This document shows, one piece after another, positions 42,386 through 52,074 of a stretch of DNA of 64,000 nt; within the stretch, counting starts at the first letter, position 1, and every line of letters begins with the position of its first letter. The notes beneath the pieces are model-generated. The model was not told the origin of the DNA and did no database searches. It saw only the letters and a list, made by a program, of their open reading frames with translations. Where the stretch lies: the NCBI GenBank assembly GCA_005239165.1, contig RAPG01000010.1, positions 1-64,000 on the forward strand, in the 5' to 3' direction. This stretch comes from Allopusillimonas ginsengisoli. Its GTDB lineage: Bacteria; Pseudomonadota; Gammaproteobacteria; Burkholderiales; Burkholderiaceae_B. The position numbers and the translations under genes were made by a program.

Positions 42386-43093
42386 ATGCTTACCGTCAAG
42401 AACCTGAAAAAATCCTTCGGTGGCCTGCAAGCGCTGCGAGGCGTGAACGTCACTCTGCCAGACCAGGCTATTCTGGGCATCATCGGCATGAACGGTTCGG
42501 GCAAAACTACCCTCCTGAACTGCATTAACGGCATCTATATTCCTGACGAAGGCGACATAGTGCTCGATGGTGCCAGGCTGGATGGCCACCCCATCCACAA
42601 GGTCGCAGGCATGGGCGTGGGTCGCACATTTCAAGTGCCGCGCGTTTTCCAACACCTCACGTTGCTCGACAACATGGATGTCGCGCAAGTTGCCAGCAAA
42701 GCTGAGCGCGATGAACGCTATGCACTCTCTGAATACTGGCTTGATAAAGTGGCGCTGATGCGACTGCGCCACAATTATGCCGAAGAGTTGTCGGGGGGAC
42801 AGCAGAAGCTGCTTGAGCTGGCACGAATCATGGCTGCCAAACCCAAAGTAATTCTTCTCGATGAACCCTTTGCGGGCGTCAACCCAGAGCTGGCCCAAAT
42901 GCTCATCGGTATTATCCGCGATATTCCGACCCAGCACGGCTGCGCCGTTATCCTGGTCTCGCACGACCTGACGTCCATCTACCAATTATCCCATCACATC
43001 ATAGTGATGAACGAAGGTGCCATCCTGACCGAGGGGGACGCCGCGACCGTGAAATCCGACCCCGCCGTCATCGAAGCGTATCTGGGAGCCTGA
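42386..43093 (+). CDS. livG: ABC transporter ATPase (LivG family)
   Basis: A 235-residue ATPase. Walker A is IGMNGSGKTTLLNCING (about 33-49), the Q-loop is in VGRTFQVPRVFQHLTLLDN, the signature is LSGGQQKLLELARIMA and Walker B is VILLDEPFAGVNP, followed by the switch His in VSHDLTSIY. It powers the transporter from the cytosolic face together with the LivF-type partner whose start lies 2 bp past its stop. Its nine bases of leader after LivH suggest coupled translation. Confidence 0.93.
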   Translation: MLTVKNLKKSFGGLQALRGVNVTLPDQAILGIIGMNGSGKTTLLNCINGIYIPDEGDIVLDGARLDGHPIHKVAGMGVGRTFQVPRVFQHLTLLDNMDVAQVASKAERDERYALSEYWLDKVALMRLRHNYAEELSGGQQKLLELARIMAAKPKVILLDEPFAGVNPELAQMLIGIIRDIPTQHGCAVILVSHDLTSIYQLSHHIIVMNEGAILTEGDAATVKSDPAVIEAYLGA

Positions 43094-43095
43094 GC

Positions 43096-43833
43096 ATGGA
43101 TTCCGTCCTGAGTCTGAATGACGTCACCGTGGCTTATCACGGCGACATCACCATTCTGAACAATGTAAACATACAGGCGCGCCGAGGCAGCGTTACCGGC
43201 ATCATTGGTCCCAATGGCGCCGGAAAATCCACGGTGCTGAAAACCATGTTTGGCTTTCTGCCATTGCGCAGCGGCAACATCCAGCTTGATGGCAAAGACA
43301 TCAGCCGCGAGCATGCCAATACCCGAGCGAAGGCGGGCGTAGCTTTCGTACCGCAGAATCGAAGCTTGTTTGGCGATTTGTCGGTCGAAGACAACCTAAT
43401 GCTTGGATGTTGGCCGTTTCGTCACGACAAAGCATTGGTGCAAGAGCGGATCACCTCTGTCTATGATCGCTTTCCAATTCTTGCGCAAAAGCGCAAAGAC
43501 CCGGTTTCCAGCATGAGCGGCGGCCAGCAGCGCTTTGTCGAATTTGGACGCGCCCTGCTGATCAAACCCTCAGTCATCTTGCTGGACGAGCCCACTGCTA
43601 TGCTGGCACCCAAGATATCCAAGGAGATATACCGTCTGATTCGCGAATTCGCTGAGGGCGGTATGACGGTAGTTTTAGTCGATCAGAACGTGCGTCGTTG
43701 CGCGGAAGTGTCTGACTATTTGTATATCCTTGAACTCGGCCGTAACAAGGCAGAAGGGTCACACGAAGAATTTGAGCAAGGAAGCGGTTTGCGCGACATG
43801 GTGGCAAGCTGGATGGACTACAAGATAGACTAA
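43096..43833 (+). CDS. livF: ABC transporter ATPase (LivF family)
   Basis: A 245-residue ATPase. Walker A is IGPNGAGKSTVLKTMFG, the Q-loop is in VAFVPQNRSLFGDLSVEDNL, the signature is MSGGQQRFVEFGRALL and Walker B is VILLDEPTAMLAPKIS. The switch position is Gln in VVLVDQNVRRC, as is normal for LivF proteins. It is the last gene of the transporter operon. A stem-loop at 43929-43954 follows before the convergent serine hydrolase gene. Confidence 0.93.
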   Translation: MDSVLSLNDVTVAYHGDITILNNVNIQARRGSVTGIIGPNGAGKSTVLKTMFGFLPLRSGNIQLDGKDISREHANTRAKAGVAFVPQNRSLFGDLSVEDNLMLGCWPFRHDKALVQERITSVYDRFPILAQKRKDPVSSMSGGQQRFVEFGRALLIKPSVILLDEPTAMLAPKISKEIYRLIREFAEGGMTVVLVDQNVRRCAEVSDYLYILELGRNKAEGSHEEFEQGSGLRDMVASWMDYKID

Positions 43834-43928
43834 ACTATTTATTGATGCAAACCTGACAGTCATTCCATAAGACGCCACCGGAAGTACAGCAACTTTAGTG
43901 CTCGCCTTCAGACTCCACACTGATCATT

Positions 43929-43954
43929 CGCCGCCACCTCAATTGAGGGGCGGC
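43929..43954. terminator. Hairpin between convergent livF and serine hydrolase genes
   Basis: CGCCGCCACCTCAA pairs with TTGAGGGGCGGCG with one bulged A, giving a GC-rich stem of about 13 bp and almost no loop. It lies 95 bp after the livF stop and 46 bp after the opposite gene's stop. No T-run is seen, so bidirectional termination is likely but not certain. Confidence 0.5.
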
Positions 43955-44000
43955 GCTTGTGCGATTGCAAGCCAAGGCTTTCTCTCCGGACGAACACTGA

Positions 44001-45047
44001 TCAAGCCTGTTTGACTGCCTCCAGTATCTGCGCAAACAAAGCATCAGCATGCGCCGATTCCAGCCAGCGCACGATCACCACAAGCTGATGCTCGGGCTCA
44101 ACCCAGGTAAAGGAACTACCCGCTCCTATACCGAAAAAACTGCTGGCCGGCAGGCTGGGAAAAATCTTGCGCTCGTGATTAAGCCAGATTAGATAACCGT
44201 AATACGGTGCAATATCGCAAGGCTGACGCATTTGCGCAATCCATTCTGATGAAAGCACACGCTTGCCGTCGGCCATGCCGTCGTCGAGCAGCATTTGCCC
44301 AACCAAAGACTGGTCGCGCGCGCTGACTGACATTCCTCCACCCCAATGTGTGCCACCCGTTACCGATTGAACTCGCTTTCCCGCTATGTCGACCCAGGCA
44401 TTGTCATACCCCACCCATTGCCAGTTTTCACTGGCACCTACCGGCCGCATAATGGCTTCACGAAACACGTCGGGAAGCGGCCTCTGAAACAGATTCAGCA
44501 GCGCAAATGCCAGCTGATTGATGCGCACATCGTTGTATTCCCAATAACTGCCTGCGGCCTGCAGCGGTCGGGCATCGCCCTTTTTCCCGGCGGGCGGCTC
44601 GCCAAACGTAACAGCGCGGTAGTGATCTGCCTGATCAGGGATATCCCAGAGTGTGCCTTGCCATTCACTGGTCTGCTGAAGCAGATGTTTCCAGGTGATC
44701 CGGGCATTGTTGCCCTCGTCAAAACCTATGCCAGGCAGCCGGTTGCCAATTAGCTCATTTACATCAGGCAGCAGGCCGCGATCGAAGGCGACCCCAGCCA
44801 GCAGAGCAAGATACATTTTGGCGACACTATATGTAAGGTCTGCACGGTCTGGCTCTCCCCATGCAGCCAGCTCCTTGCCGTCGCGCAATATCACGCCTGA
44901 CACGGGTCCGCGCGAATGTATGGGCCCGTAAAGGCGGTTCCAGGGGGGAGGATCGTTCAGGTGTACACCGAATTTTCCTGTGGCATCGCGATCCCAGTTT
45001 GATTCATGTGCCTGGGCGAAAGAAATGGCCTGATCTAGTGTTGTCAT
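44001..45047 (-). CDS. Serine hydrolase (class C beta-lactamase/D-peptidase fold)
   Basis: A 348-residue protein of the beta-lactamase-related serine hydrolase family. The nucleophile motif is SVAK in LTYSVAKMYLALLAG (SxxK), the second is YND in WEYNDVRINQ, and GGHWGG-like turns follow. No signal peptide is visible from ATG 45047, so it is probably cytosolic. Candidate activities are esterase, amidase or D-amino-acid peptidase. It is divergent from a peptide-type ABC operon and may process the imported compound. ATG 45047 is chosen because the upstream stretch to 45167 overlaps the promoter region. Confidence 0.85.
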   Translation of the reverse strand: MTTLDQAISFAQAHESNWDRDATGKFGVHLNDPPPWNRLYGPIHSRGPVSGVILRDGKELAAWGEPDRADLTYSVAKMYLALLAGVAFDRGLLPDVNELIGNRLPGIGFDEGNNARITWKHLLQQTSEWQGTLWDIPDQADHYRAVTFGEPPAGKKGDARPLQAAGSYWEYNDVRINQLAFALLNLFQRPLPDVFREAIMRPVGASENWQWVGYDNAWVDIAGKRVQSVTGGTHWGGGMSVSARDQSLVGQMLLDDGMADGKRVLSSEWIAQMRQPCDIAPYYGYLIWLNHERKIFPSLPASSFFGIGAGSSFTWVEPEHQLVVIVRWLESAHADALFAQILEAVKQA

Positions 45048-45080
45048 GCTTGATTCTAGTCTCTCGTCTATTCGTCGTTT

Positions 45081-45198
45081 AATGGTATACAAAATTATTA
45101 TGCATAACCATAATATGCAAGTCCATCTCGTTATGGCAAGATGGATCTTGAATTTGCCGCAGAGCATATCACTTACAACAGGCCAAAATGGTATACAA
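45081..45198. promoter_or_regulatory. Divergent control region with repeated AATGGTATACAA and an inverted repeat
   Basis: The 12-mer AATGGTATACAA occurs twice, at 45081-45092 and 45187-45198, close to the starts of the two divergent genes. Between them lies the 20-bp inverted repeat TATTATG-CATAAC-CATAATA (45096-45115). GGTATAC-type sites are common operators of GntR/FadR-class regulators, and two copies 106 bp apart could allow looping. No regulator gene is adjacent; the nearest GntR is at 52092 and has a different palindrome at its own start. Confidence 0.45.
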
Positions 45199-45227
45199 GG
45201 CCGCCTACCGCTACACGGAGGAAGACA

Positions 45228-46787
45228 ATGAAGTCATTGCTACATAAGATGGCCGCCGGCCAGCGAGGCGTCTTGCGCACACTGGCCACAAGCATGGTTA
45301 TGGCTGGGCTACTGGGTGCCAGCGTACCTGCCCTCGCAAACAAAGCTGACGACACGCTACGCATGGCCTATGACCAGGCGCCCGAAAGCGTGGACCCTTA
45401 TTTCAACAACGTGCGCATTGGCGTAATCATTGCAGCGAATGTATGGGATACCCTTCTGTACCGCGACCCGCTCACCAATGAATACAAAGGACAACTGGCA
45501 GAAAGCTGGAAGCAGGTAGACGATCGTACCCTGGAGTTCAAGCTTCGCCACAATATTAAATTTCACAATGGCGAACCTTTCAATGCCGATTCTGTGGTGT
45601 ACACGCTCAATTTTGTATCTGATCCGGCCAACAAGGCCACGACACAGCAGAACGTAAGCTGGATAGATCGCGCCGAGAAAATCGACGATTACACCGTGCG
45701 CGTCATCAGCAAGGAGCCCTTTCCGGCAGCCAAGGAATTTCTTTCGACCACAGTTGCCATCCATCCTGCCAAGTATTACAAGGAAGTCGGCCCCAAGGGC
45801 ATGAGCGCCAAGCCTGTAGGCACCGGACCCTACAAGGTTATCGAATACCTTCCCGGTAAGTCCATTACGCTGGAACGCAATACCGATTACTTCAAGGACT
45901 CGCCCAAGAATCAGCCCACGATAGGCAAAGTCGTTATCCGCTTTATTCCTGATCGCCAGACCCAGATGGCAGAAGTAATTTCGGGCGGCGAAGACTTTAT
46001 TATGCATGTGCCCAAAGATCAGGCCGAGCAGTTAAAGACCATGCCTAATCTTCAGGTAAAGAGCGGCAACACGATGCGCATTGTTTTCATGCAGATGAAT
46101 ATCCGCCCCGACACACCTACTCCACAACTAAAGGACGAGCGCGTACGCAAGGCTATTGCACACGCTATAGACCGCAAAGCCATTATTAAAAATATCGTGG
46201 GAGAAGGCGCCGAACTGCTTGAAACCATCTGCACGCCATCGCAAACCGGCTGCACCCATGAGGGAGCGCCAAACTACAATTACGATCCCGAGCTTTCCAA
46301 GAAGCTGCTTGCCGAGGCCGGCTACCCGAACGGGTTCGAGACCAGCATTGTCGCCTATCGCGAACGCAACCAAACCGAAGCCCTTATCAACTATCTGCGC
46401 GCCGTGGGAATCGACGCCAAACTCAATTTCCTGCAGTACGCCGCAATGCGCGACATGATACGCGGGGGTAAGGCATCAATAACCCACCAAACCTGGGGCT
46501 CAAATCTTGTGAACGATGTGTCGGCTTCCACACCCGTGTATTTTGGCGGCGGTGCGGATGACGTCACGGAGGACAAGGACGTTCAGGCACTGTTGGAGAA
46601 GGGTGCGGTGACTATCGACGAAGCAAAACGCAAGGACGTCTACAAAGAGGCACTTACGAAGATTGCCGAACACGCGTATGCAATTCCGCTGTGGTCGTTG
46701 CCCGTTTATTACGTTGCGAGCAGCGATGTGAAGTTCAAACCTTATCCTGATGAGCTTGTCAGGTTCTGGGACATGGGCTGGAAATAG
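45228..46787 (+). CDS. Peptide/nickel-type ABC transporter substrate-binding protein (SBP_bac_5)
   Basis: A 519-residue periplasmic binding protein of the DppA/OppA class. The signal peptide ends near PALANKADD (residues 1-38). The mature protein has LRMAYDQAPESVDPYFNN, then YKGQLAESWKQVDDRTLEFKLRHNIKFHNGEPFNADSVVYT, and PVGTGPYKVIEYLPGKSITLERN. Ligands are short peptides, opines or similar. GGAGGAAG precedes ATG 45228; the longer frame from 45141 is not used. It heads an operon through the M20 peptidase. Confidence 0.92.
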   Translation: MKSLLHKMAAGQRGVLRTLATSMVMAGLLGASVPALANKADDTLRMAYDQAPESVDPYFNNVRIGVIIAANVWDTLLYRDPLTNEYKGQLAESWKQVDDRTLEFKLRHNIKFHNGEPFNADSVVYTLNFVSDPANKATTQQNVSWIDRAEKIDDYTVRVISKEPFPAAKEFLSTTVAIHPAKYYKEVGPKGMSAKPVGTGPYKVIEYLPGKSITLERNTDYFKDSPKNQPTIGKVVIRFIPDRQTQMAEVISGGEDFIMHVPKDQAEQLKTMPNLQVKSGNTMRIVFMQMNIRPDTPTPQLKDERVRKAIAHAIDRKAIIKNIVGEGAELLETICTPSQTGCTHEGAPNYNYDPELSKKLLAEAGYPNGFETSIVAYRERNQTEALINYLRAVGIDAKLNFLQYAAMRDMIRGGKASITHQTWGSNLVNDVSASTPVYFGGGADDVTEDKDVQALLEKGAVTIDEAKRKDVYKEALTKIAEHAYAIPLWSLPVYYVASSDVKFKPYPDELVRFWDMGWK

Positions 46788-46802
46788 CAGCAGGCAGGCA
46801 TC

Positions 46803-47720
46803 ATGCCACTATATATGCTCAAGCGGTTGGGATTGTCAGTGCTCGTGGCGCTGACAGTTTCCATCATCGCCTATCTGCTGCTGCATTTATCTGGAGACCC
46901 AGCTATTGCGCTGGCCGGTGAGGGCGCGCGTCAGGCAGATATTGACATGATACGCAAGACCTACGGACTGGATCGGCCAGTGGTCATCCAGTACGCTGAT
47001 TGGCTCTGGCATATTGTGCGCGGAGATTTTGGCACCTCGGTCTACTTCAAGACCGAGGTCGGCCCGCTTATTCTGGAAAAGCTTGCCACAACCGTCAAAC
47101 TCGGAATCTTCGCGCTGGCATTTTCTCTGTTCATTTCGATTCCACTGGGAGTATTGGCCGCGATCTATAAAAACTCATGGATAGACCGCCTGTGTCTGGC
47201 CGTGGCGGTATTGGGCCAAGCTCTGCCCAATTTTTTCTTTGCACTGCTGCTCATAATGCTGTTGGCCGTCACGTGGCGCGTTCTGCCCGTTTCGGGCAGT
47301 GGAACATGGAAGCACTTCGTCATGCCCGCCATTGCCTTGGGCTACTACGTCGCACCTGCCTTTATGCGCCTTATCAGGGCCGGCATGATTGAGGTGCTGA
47401 GCGCCGACTATATTCGTACGGCCCGAGCCAAAGGCTTGCCCGCCTCAAAAATTATCTTTAAACACGCCTTGCGCAATGCCATTGTGCCGGTCGTGGCCCT
47501 GGCGGCTGTCCAGTTGGGATACCTGCTTGGCGGATCAGTGGTCGTCGAAACCATATTCGCGTTGGACGGATTGGGCTATCTGGCCTACCAAAGCATCACC
47601 TTCAAGGACTACCCGGTCATGCAATCCATTGTGCTGCTGCTATCAGTCATCTATGTAGTGCTGACGCTCGCTGCAGACCTGGCCAACGCATGGCTAGACC
47701 CTCGAATACGGGTATCGTAA
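46803..47720 (+). CDS. Peptide-type ABC transporter permease (DppB-like)
   Basis: A 305-residue permease with six helices. It opens MPLYMLKRLGLSVLVALTVSIIAYLLLHLSGDPA and has IRKTYGLDRPVVIQYADWL, both standard for DppB. The EAA loop is YIRTARAKGLPASKIIFKHALRNAIVPVVAL. It follows the binding-protein gene by 15 bp and precedes the DppC-like gene by 3 bp. Confidence 0.93.
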   Translation: MPLYMLKRLGLSVLVALTVSIIAYLLLHLSGDPAIALAGEGARQADIDMIRKTYGLDRPVVIQYADWLWHIVRGDFGTSVYFKTEVGPLILEKLATTVKLGIFALAFSLFISIPLGVLAAIYKNSWIDRLCLAVAVLGQALPNFFFALLLIMLLAVTWRVLPVSGSGTWKHFVMPAIALGYYVAPAFMRLIRAGMIEVLSADYIRTARAKGLPASKIIFKHALRNAIVPVVALAAVQLGYLLGGSVVVETIFALDGLGYLAYQSITFKDYPVMQSIVLLLSVIYVVLTLAADLANAWLDPRIRVS

Positions 47721-47723
47721 TTT

Positions 47724-48635
47724 ATGGCCAGCCTACCTCCTGTTACCTCGCCACCTACGCTTGAAGTATCGCCGGCATTTTATGGGCGCCGCCCTCTATG
47801 GCGACGCGTGCTCGCCAACCGCGCCTTGTCTGTGGGCGGCGGCCTGCTTCTGCTGATTATCCTGCTTGCCTTGCTGGCCCCCTGGATCTCGCCCCACGAT
47901 CCCTATACACAGGATCTGGCCTACCGGAACGTGCCACCCTTCTGGTATGACAAGGGGACCTGGCTGCATCCACTGGGTACGGACCAACTGGGCAGGGATT
48001 ATCTGTCAAGAATGCTGTTCGGGGCTCGCATCTCACTAACCATAGGCGCCAGTGTCGCATTGATTTCCGGGCTTATCGGCACATCCATGGGCCTGCTGGC
48101 GGGCTATTTCGGTGGCAAGACAGACATGGCGGTTTCCTTTCTGGTTACGACCCGTCTGGCCATGCCTGTAATTTTGGTTGCCTTGGCCACGGTGGCTATT
48201 TTGGGCGGCTCTCTTGGCGTCGTGATTGTGGTGCTGGGGCTGCTGAAATGGGATCGCTTCGCCGTCGTCATGCGCGGCGCGACGCAGCAGGTACGCACGC
48301 AAGAATATGTGGCGGCCGCTCAAGCCGCAGGGGCCTCCACATTGCGCATCATCATGACCGAGGTGTTGCCCAATGTCATCCCGCACCTCATCGTCATCGC
48401 TACGCTGGAAGCGGCCAGCGCGATCCTGCTCGAAGCGGCGCTGTCCTTTCTTGGCCTGGGTGTGCAGCCACCCCTTCCCTCGTGGGGCCTGATGATTTCC
48501 GAGGCCAAGGCTTATATGTTCTTCTCCTTCTGGCTGATTGCCATTCCAGGAACTGCATTGGCCGTGCTCATTTTCGCCATCAACCTGGCAGGAGATGGTC
48601 TGCATCATTTTCTGACACCCGAGGAGCGTGCATGA
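47724..48635 (+). CDS. Peptide-type ABC transporter permease (DppC-like)
   Basis: A 303-residue permease of the DppC type. An N-terminal cytosolic stretch leads into helix 1, then LHPLGTDQLGRDYLSRMLFGARISL, the family signature. The EAA loop is EYVAAAQAAGASTLRIIMTEVLPNVIPHLIVI, and the C-terminal [15 protein letters not shown] is typical. The stop overlaps the next ATG (ATGA). Confidence 0.93.
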   Translation: MASLPPVTSPPTLEVSPAFYGRRPLWRRVLANRALSVGGGLLLLIILLALLAPWISPHDPYTQDLAYRNVPPFWYDKGTWLHPLGTDQLGRDYLSRMLFGARISLTIGASVALISGLIGTSMGLLAGYFGGKTDMAVSFLVTTRLAMPVILVALATVAILGGSLGVVIVVLGLLKWDRFAVVMRGATQQVRTQEYVAAAQAAGASTLRIIMTEVLPNVIPHLIVIATLEAASAILLEAALSFLGLGVQPPLPSWGLMISEAKAYMFFSFWLIAIPGTALAVLIFAINLAGDGLHHFLTPEERA

Positions 48636-49627
48636 CGTTGGCTAAAGGCGATCCCGTATTGAGCGTAGAAGGACTTGAAGTGGATATCCCAACGACAGGC
48701 GGCATACTGCATGCTGTACGCAATATCTCGTTTGAAGTCAGGCAAGGTGAAACTCTATGCCTGGTCGGTGAATCGGGTTGCGGCAAGTCACTGACCTCGC
48801 TGGCGCTCATGGGTCTGCTGCCTCGCCAGGCAAAACGAAAGACGCGACGCTTTATGTTTCAGGGGCTGGACATGAGCACTGCCAGCCAACGCCAAATCAA
48901 TACGCTGCGCGGCAACAAGATGGCTATGATTTTCCAGGAGCCCATGACGGCGCTCAACCCCGCCTACACCATTGGCGACCAGCTGACGGAACACTATATC
49001 GTCCATCGCAAGGCGACTCAGACACAGGCGCGCGCCAGAGCGGTTGAACTGCTTGAAAAAGTCGGGATTGCTTCGGCTGCAAGCCGGCTGGGCCAGTATC
49101 CGCATCAATTGTCAGGCGGTCTGCGCCAGCGCGTCATGATTGCAATGGCGTTAATGTGCGGGCCCGAGCTGTTAATCGCAGACGAGCCCAGCACGGCGCT
49201 GGATGTGACCATTCAGGCGCAGATACTACGTCTGCTGGCAGACCTGCAGGCTGAACTAGGCATTGCCATGATATTGATCACCCATGACTTGGGCATCGTC
49301 GCCAGAATAGCGGACCGCGTCGCCATTATGTACGCAGGAGAAATCGTCGAGGAAGGTGAAGCCGTCGATATCTTCAAACAACCTCACCACCCATACACGC
49401 GTGGTCTCATGAGCTGTATACCGGTGCCCGGCAAGACCGAACCTGGCGGCAGGCTCGGCACTATTCCGGGCACCGTCCCCTCAATGGTCGGCCCCCAACA
49501 TGGCTGCGCCTTTCGGGACCGCTGCAGTTATGTGCAGCCTCAATGCGCCAGCACCATTCCTATTCACAGCAACGCGTCGGGCCAGCACTGGCGGTGTATT
49601 CATGAGCAGTTGGAGACACTGACATGA
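48632..49627 (+). CDS. Peptide-type ABC transporter ATPase (DppD-like)
   Basis: A 331-residue ATPase. Walker A is [17 protein letters not shown] (about 44-60), the Q-loop is [12 protein letters not shown], the signature is [16 protein letters not shown] and Walker B is [13 protein letters not shown], with [25 protein letters not shown]-terminal oligopeptide-transporter domain with a Cys-rich stretch ([14 protein letters not shown]) may hold an iron-sulfur cluster. ATG 48632 overlaps the DppC stop; the longer frame from 48248 is a shadow over that gene. Confidence 0.93.
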   Translation: MTLAKGDPVLSVEGLEVDIPTTGGILHAVRNISFEVRQGETLCLVGESGCGKSLTSLALMGLLPRQAKRKTRRFMFQGLDMSTASQRQINTLRGNKMAMIFQEPMTALNPAYTIGDQLTEHYIVHRKATQTQARARAVELLEKVGIASAASRLGQYPHQLSGGLRQRVMIAMALMCGPELLIADEPSTALDVTIQAQILRLLADLQAELGIAMILITHDLGIVARIADRVAIMYAGEIVEEGEAVDIFKQPHHPYTRGLMSCIPVPGKTEPGGRLGTIPGTVPSMVGPQHGCAFRDRCSYVQPQCASTIPIHSNASGQHWRCIHEQLETLT

Positions 49628-50601
49628 GCCCCATTCTTTCCACACATGGCCTGATGCGCGAGTTTTCGATAGGTGGCGGCATGTTCAGGCCACGCAAGAC
49701 ACTGCATGCCGTAAACGGCGTCGATCTTTCGGTGAACCGCGGGGAAGTGCTGGGTATCGTGGGTGAGTCAGGCTGCGGGAAATCCACCCTGGCACGCATG
49801 ATGCTAGGCCTCATACCTCCCACGCACGGCACCATGAAACTGGATGGAAAAGACATCGCCGGCATGAGCCGCCGAGCCATGTCTCGGCGTGTACAACCTG
49901 TATTCCAGGATCCGTATTCATCTTTGAACCCGCGGCGTACAGTGGCACAGATCGTCGCGCTTCCACTGGAGGTTCATGGCATAGGCACGCGTGACCAGCG
50001 ACGCAGCCAGGTCATGGAAATGCTTGAACGCGTCGGGCTGAGTGCGCGCCATGCCGGCAGTACACCGGGGCAATTATCCGGCGGACAGCGCCAGCGCGTG
50101 GCCATTGCGCGTGCCCTGGTCATGCGCCCTGACGTAGTCATTTGCGATGAGCCGACCTCGGCACTGGACGTCTCCGTGCAGGCGCAGATTCTGAATCTGT
50201 TGCTAGACCTACGCAAGCAGTTCGATCTGACCTATGTTTTTATCAGCCACAATCTGGCCGTGGTCGAGCATATCGCCACTCACGTTGCCGTGATGTACCT
50301 GGGGCAAGTCGTGGAGTACAACCTTACCCGCGACCTCTTCCGCCAAGCCCGCCATCCCTACACGCAAGCACTGCTGGCTTCTGTACTTACACCCGAAACA
50401 GGCCAAGGCCTGCCTGACATCGGGCTTGGGCTGTCTTTTCCCGACCCTATCAATCCGCCCCCGGGTTGCACCTTCCATCCGCGCTGCCCGCAGCGCCTCG
50501 CTTATTGCGACCACGTGATCCCCCAGCCTGTCACCCGGGACGGGGCCATGGTCGCCTGCCACTTGTACCCTGAAACGATTGAAGAAGGACAGCCGTCATG
50601 A
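49624..50601 (+). CDS. Peptide-type ABC transporter ATPase (DppF-like)
   Basis: A 325-residue ATPase. Walker A is [17 protein letters not shown], the Q-loop is [16 protein letters not shown], the signature is [16 protein letters not shown] and Walker B is [16 protein letters not shown], followed by [26 protein letters not shown] and a C-terminal [14 protein letters not shown]. It pairs with the DppD-like protein. It overlaps both neighbours as ATGA. Confidence 0.93.
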   Translation: MSPILSTHGLMREFSIGGGMFRPRKTLHAVNGVDLSVNRGEVLGIVGESGCGKSTLARMMLGLIPPTHGTMKLDGKDIAGMSRRAMSRRVQPVFQDPYSSLNPRRTVAQIVALPLEVHGIGTRDQRRSQVMEMLERVGLSARHAGSTPGQLSGGQRQRVAIARALVMRPDVVICDEPTSALDVSVQAQILNLLLDLRKQFDLTYVFISHNLAVVEHIATHVAVMYLGQVVEYNLTRDLFRQARHPYTQALLASVLTPETGQGLPDIGLGLSFPDPINPPPGCTFHPRCPQRLAYCDHVIPQPVTRDGAMVACHLYPETIEEGQPS

Positions 50602-51980
50602 CCCGCGAACGTGCCCTTTCCCAAGCTGGTGCCTGCTTTGACGCAGGGGATTTCAAGACGACATTGGCACGGCGCATCGCCGTGCCCACAGAAAGCCAGA
50701 ACCCCGAGCGCAAACACGTGCTTGCTGACTATCTGGAAGCGGAAATCAAGCCTGCATTTGAATCCATGGGGTTTCGCTGTCAGACACTCACGCACCCCGA
50801 CGCGCTTGCACCTTTTCTTTATGCTGAACGGTTGGAAGGAGAGGCCCTGCCGACTGCACTGGGCTACGGCCATGGCGACGTCATTCGCGGGCTGGAGTCA
50901 GAATGGAAGAATGGCCTGAGTCCGTGGGCGCTGACCGAATCAGAAGGCTTGTGGTACGGCCGGGGCATCGCCGATAACAAAGGGCAGCACACGGTCAATA
51001 TGGAAGCGCTGCGCATTGTGCTGCAAACTCGAGGCAAGCTGGGGTTCAACGCGAAGGTTCTGATAGAAATGGGCGAAGAAACAGGCTCACCGGGTTTGCG
51101 GCAGATCTGCGCCGAGCACCGCGACATGCTTCAGGCCGACCTGCTGCTGGCGTCAGATGGGCCACGCCTGAGCGCTCAGCGTCCAACCATATTTCTCGGC
51201 TCTCGCGGCAGCGTCAATATCGATCTGGTCATAACCGCCCGCGAAGGAGGCCATCACTCCGGCAACTGGGGTGGTCTGATCTCCAACCCCGGTATACAGC
51301 TGGCCCACGCCATCGCCAGCATCGTGTCAGCCACGGGTCAAATACGCATCCCGGAGTGGGTGCCCCGGGAACTGCCCGATTCTGTTCGCCGCGCCCTGGC
51401 TGATTGCGAAGTGGACGGCGGTGAAAATGGACCAAGAATAGAGCCCGATTGGGGCGAGCCCGGCCTGTCGCCCGCCGAACGCGTTTTTGGCTGGTGTTCG
51501 TTCGAGGTGCTGGCATTCAAGACCGGCAACCCGGAGACGCCGGTCAACGCCATACCGCCCCGAGCCTGGGCACGCTGCCAGTTGCGATTCGTGGTGGGCA
51601 TAGACCCTGAGCAGATTCTGCCGGCCTTGAGGCGTCATCTGGACAGACAGGGATTTCCCATGGTGCGCATCGAATCCACGGGAGAAGACATGTTTCAGGC
51701 CACTCGCATCGATCCCGATGACAAATGGGTGAAGTGGACGGCAGACTCGCTGGAGCGCAGCACCGGCAAGAAGCCCGCGATTCTGCCAAATCTTGGCGGC
51801 TCGCTGCCCAACGATATCTTCACCGACGTACTGGGCCTGCGCACTGTGTGGGTGCCACATTCTTATCCGGGTTGCTCGCAGCATGCGCCCAATGAGCATT
51901 TGCCGCCAGCCGTGTTGCGTGAGGGCTTAGTGGGTATGACTGGCATTTACTGGGACTTGGGAGAAGGTGGACCAGATTAA
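50598..51980 (+). CDS. M20-family metallopeptidase
   Basis: A 460-residue zinc peptidase or amidohydrolase of the M20 family. The first metal segment is GYGHGDVI (usually GHxDVV), the second is GRGIADNKGQHTVNM, and the acidic pair is in EMGEETGSPGL. SHPYPGCSQ-like sequence (PHSYPGCSQHAPNEHLPP) supplies the last His. Members cleave dipeptides, acyl amino acids or carbamoyl amino acids. Its start overlaps the DppF-like stop as ATGA, so the peptidase is tied to the transporter and probably hydrolyses the imported compound in the cytosol. Confidence 0.9.
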   Translation: MTRERALSQAGACFDAGDFKTTLARRIAVPTESQNPERKHVLADYLEAEIKPAFESMGFRCQTLTHPDALAPFLYAERLEGEALPTALGYGHGDVIRGLESEWKNGLSPWALTESEGLWYGRGIADNKGQHTVNMEALRIVLQTRGKLGFNAKVLIEMGEETGSPGLRQICAEHRDMLQADLLLASDGPRLSAQRPTIFLGSRGSVNIDLVITAREGGHHSGNWGGLISNPGIQLAHAIASIVSATGQIRIPEWVPRELPDSVRRALADCEVDGGENGPRIEPDWGEPGLSPAERVFGWCSFEVLAFKTGNPETPVNAIPPRAWARCQLRFVVGIDPEQILPALRRHLDRQGFPMVRIESTGEDMFQATRIDPDDKWVKWTADSLERSTGKKPAILPNLGGSLPNDIFTDVLGLRTVWVPHSYPGCSQHAPNEHLPPAVLREGLVGMTGIYWDLGEGGPD

Positions 51981-52074
51981 TTTGTACCCTCCGCCGCATA
52001 CAAGGCGGCAATGAAATAAGGGCAATCCCTAGCGGCCAGAAATGCGATAATTGTTTACGCTTTGACCTTTGATG

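Noticed and set aside
48248..48631. Upstream extension of the DppD-like frame
   Set aside because: It is the shadow of the DppC-like gene; ATG 48632 in the ATGA junction is the proper start.
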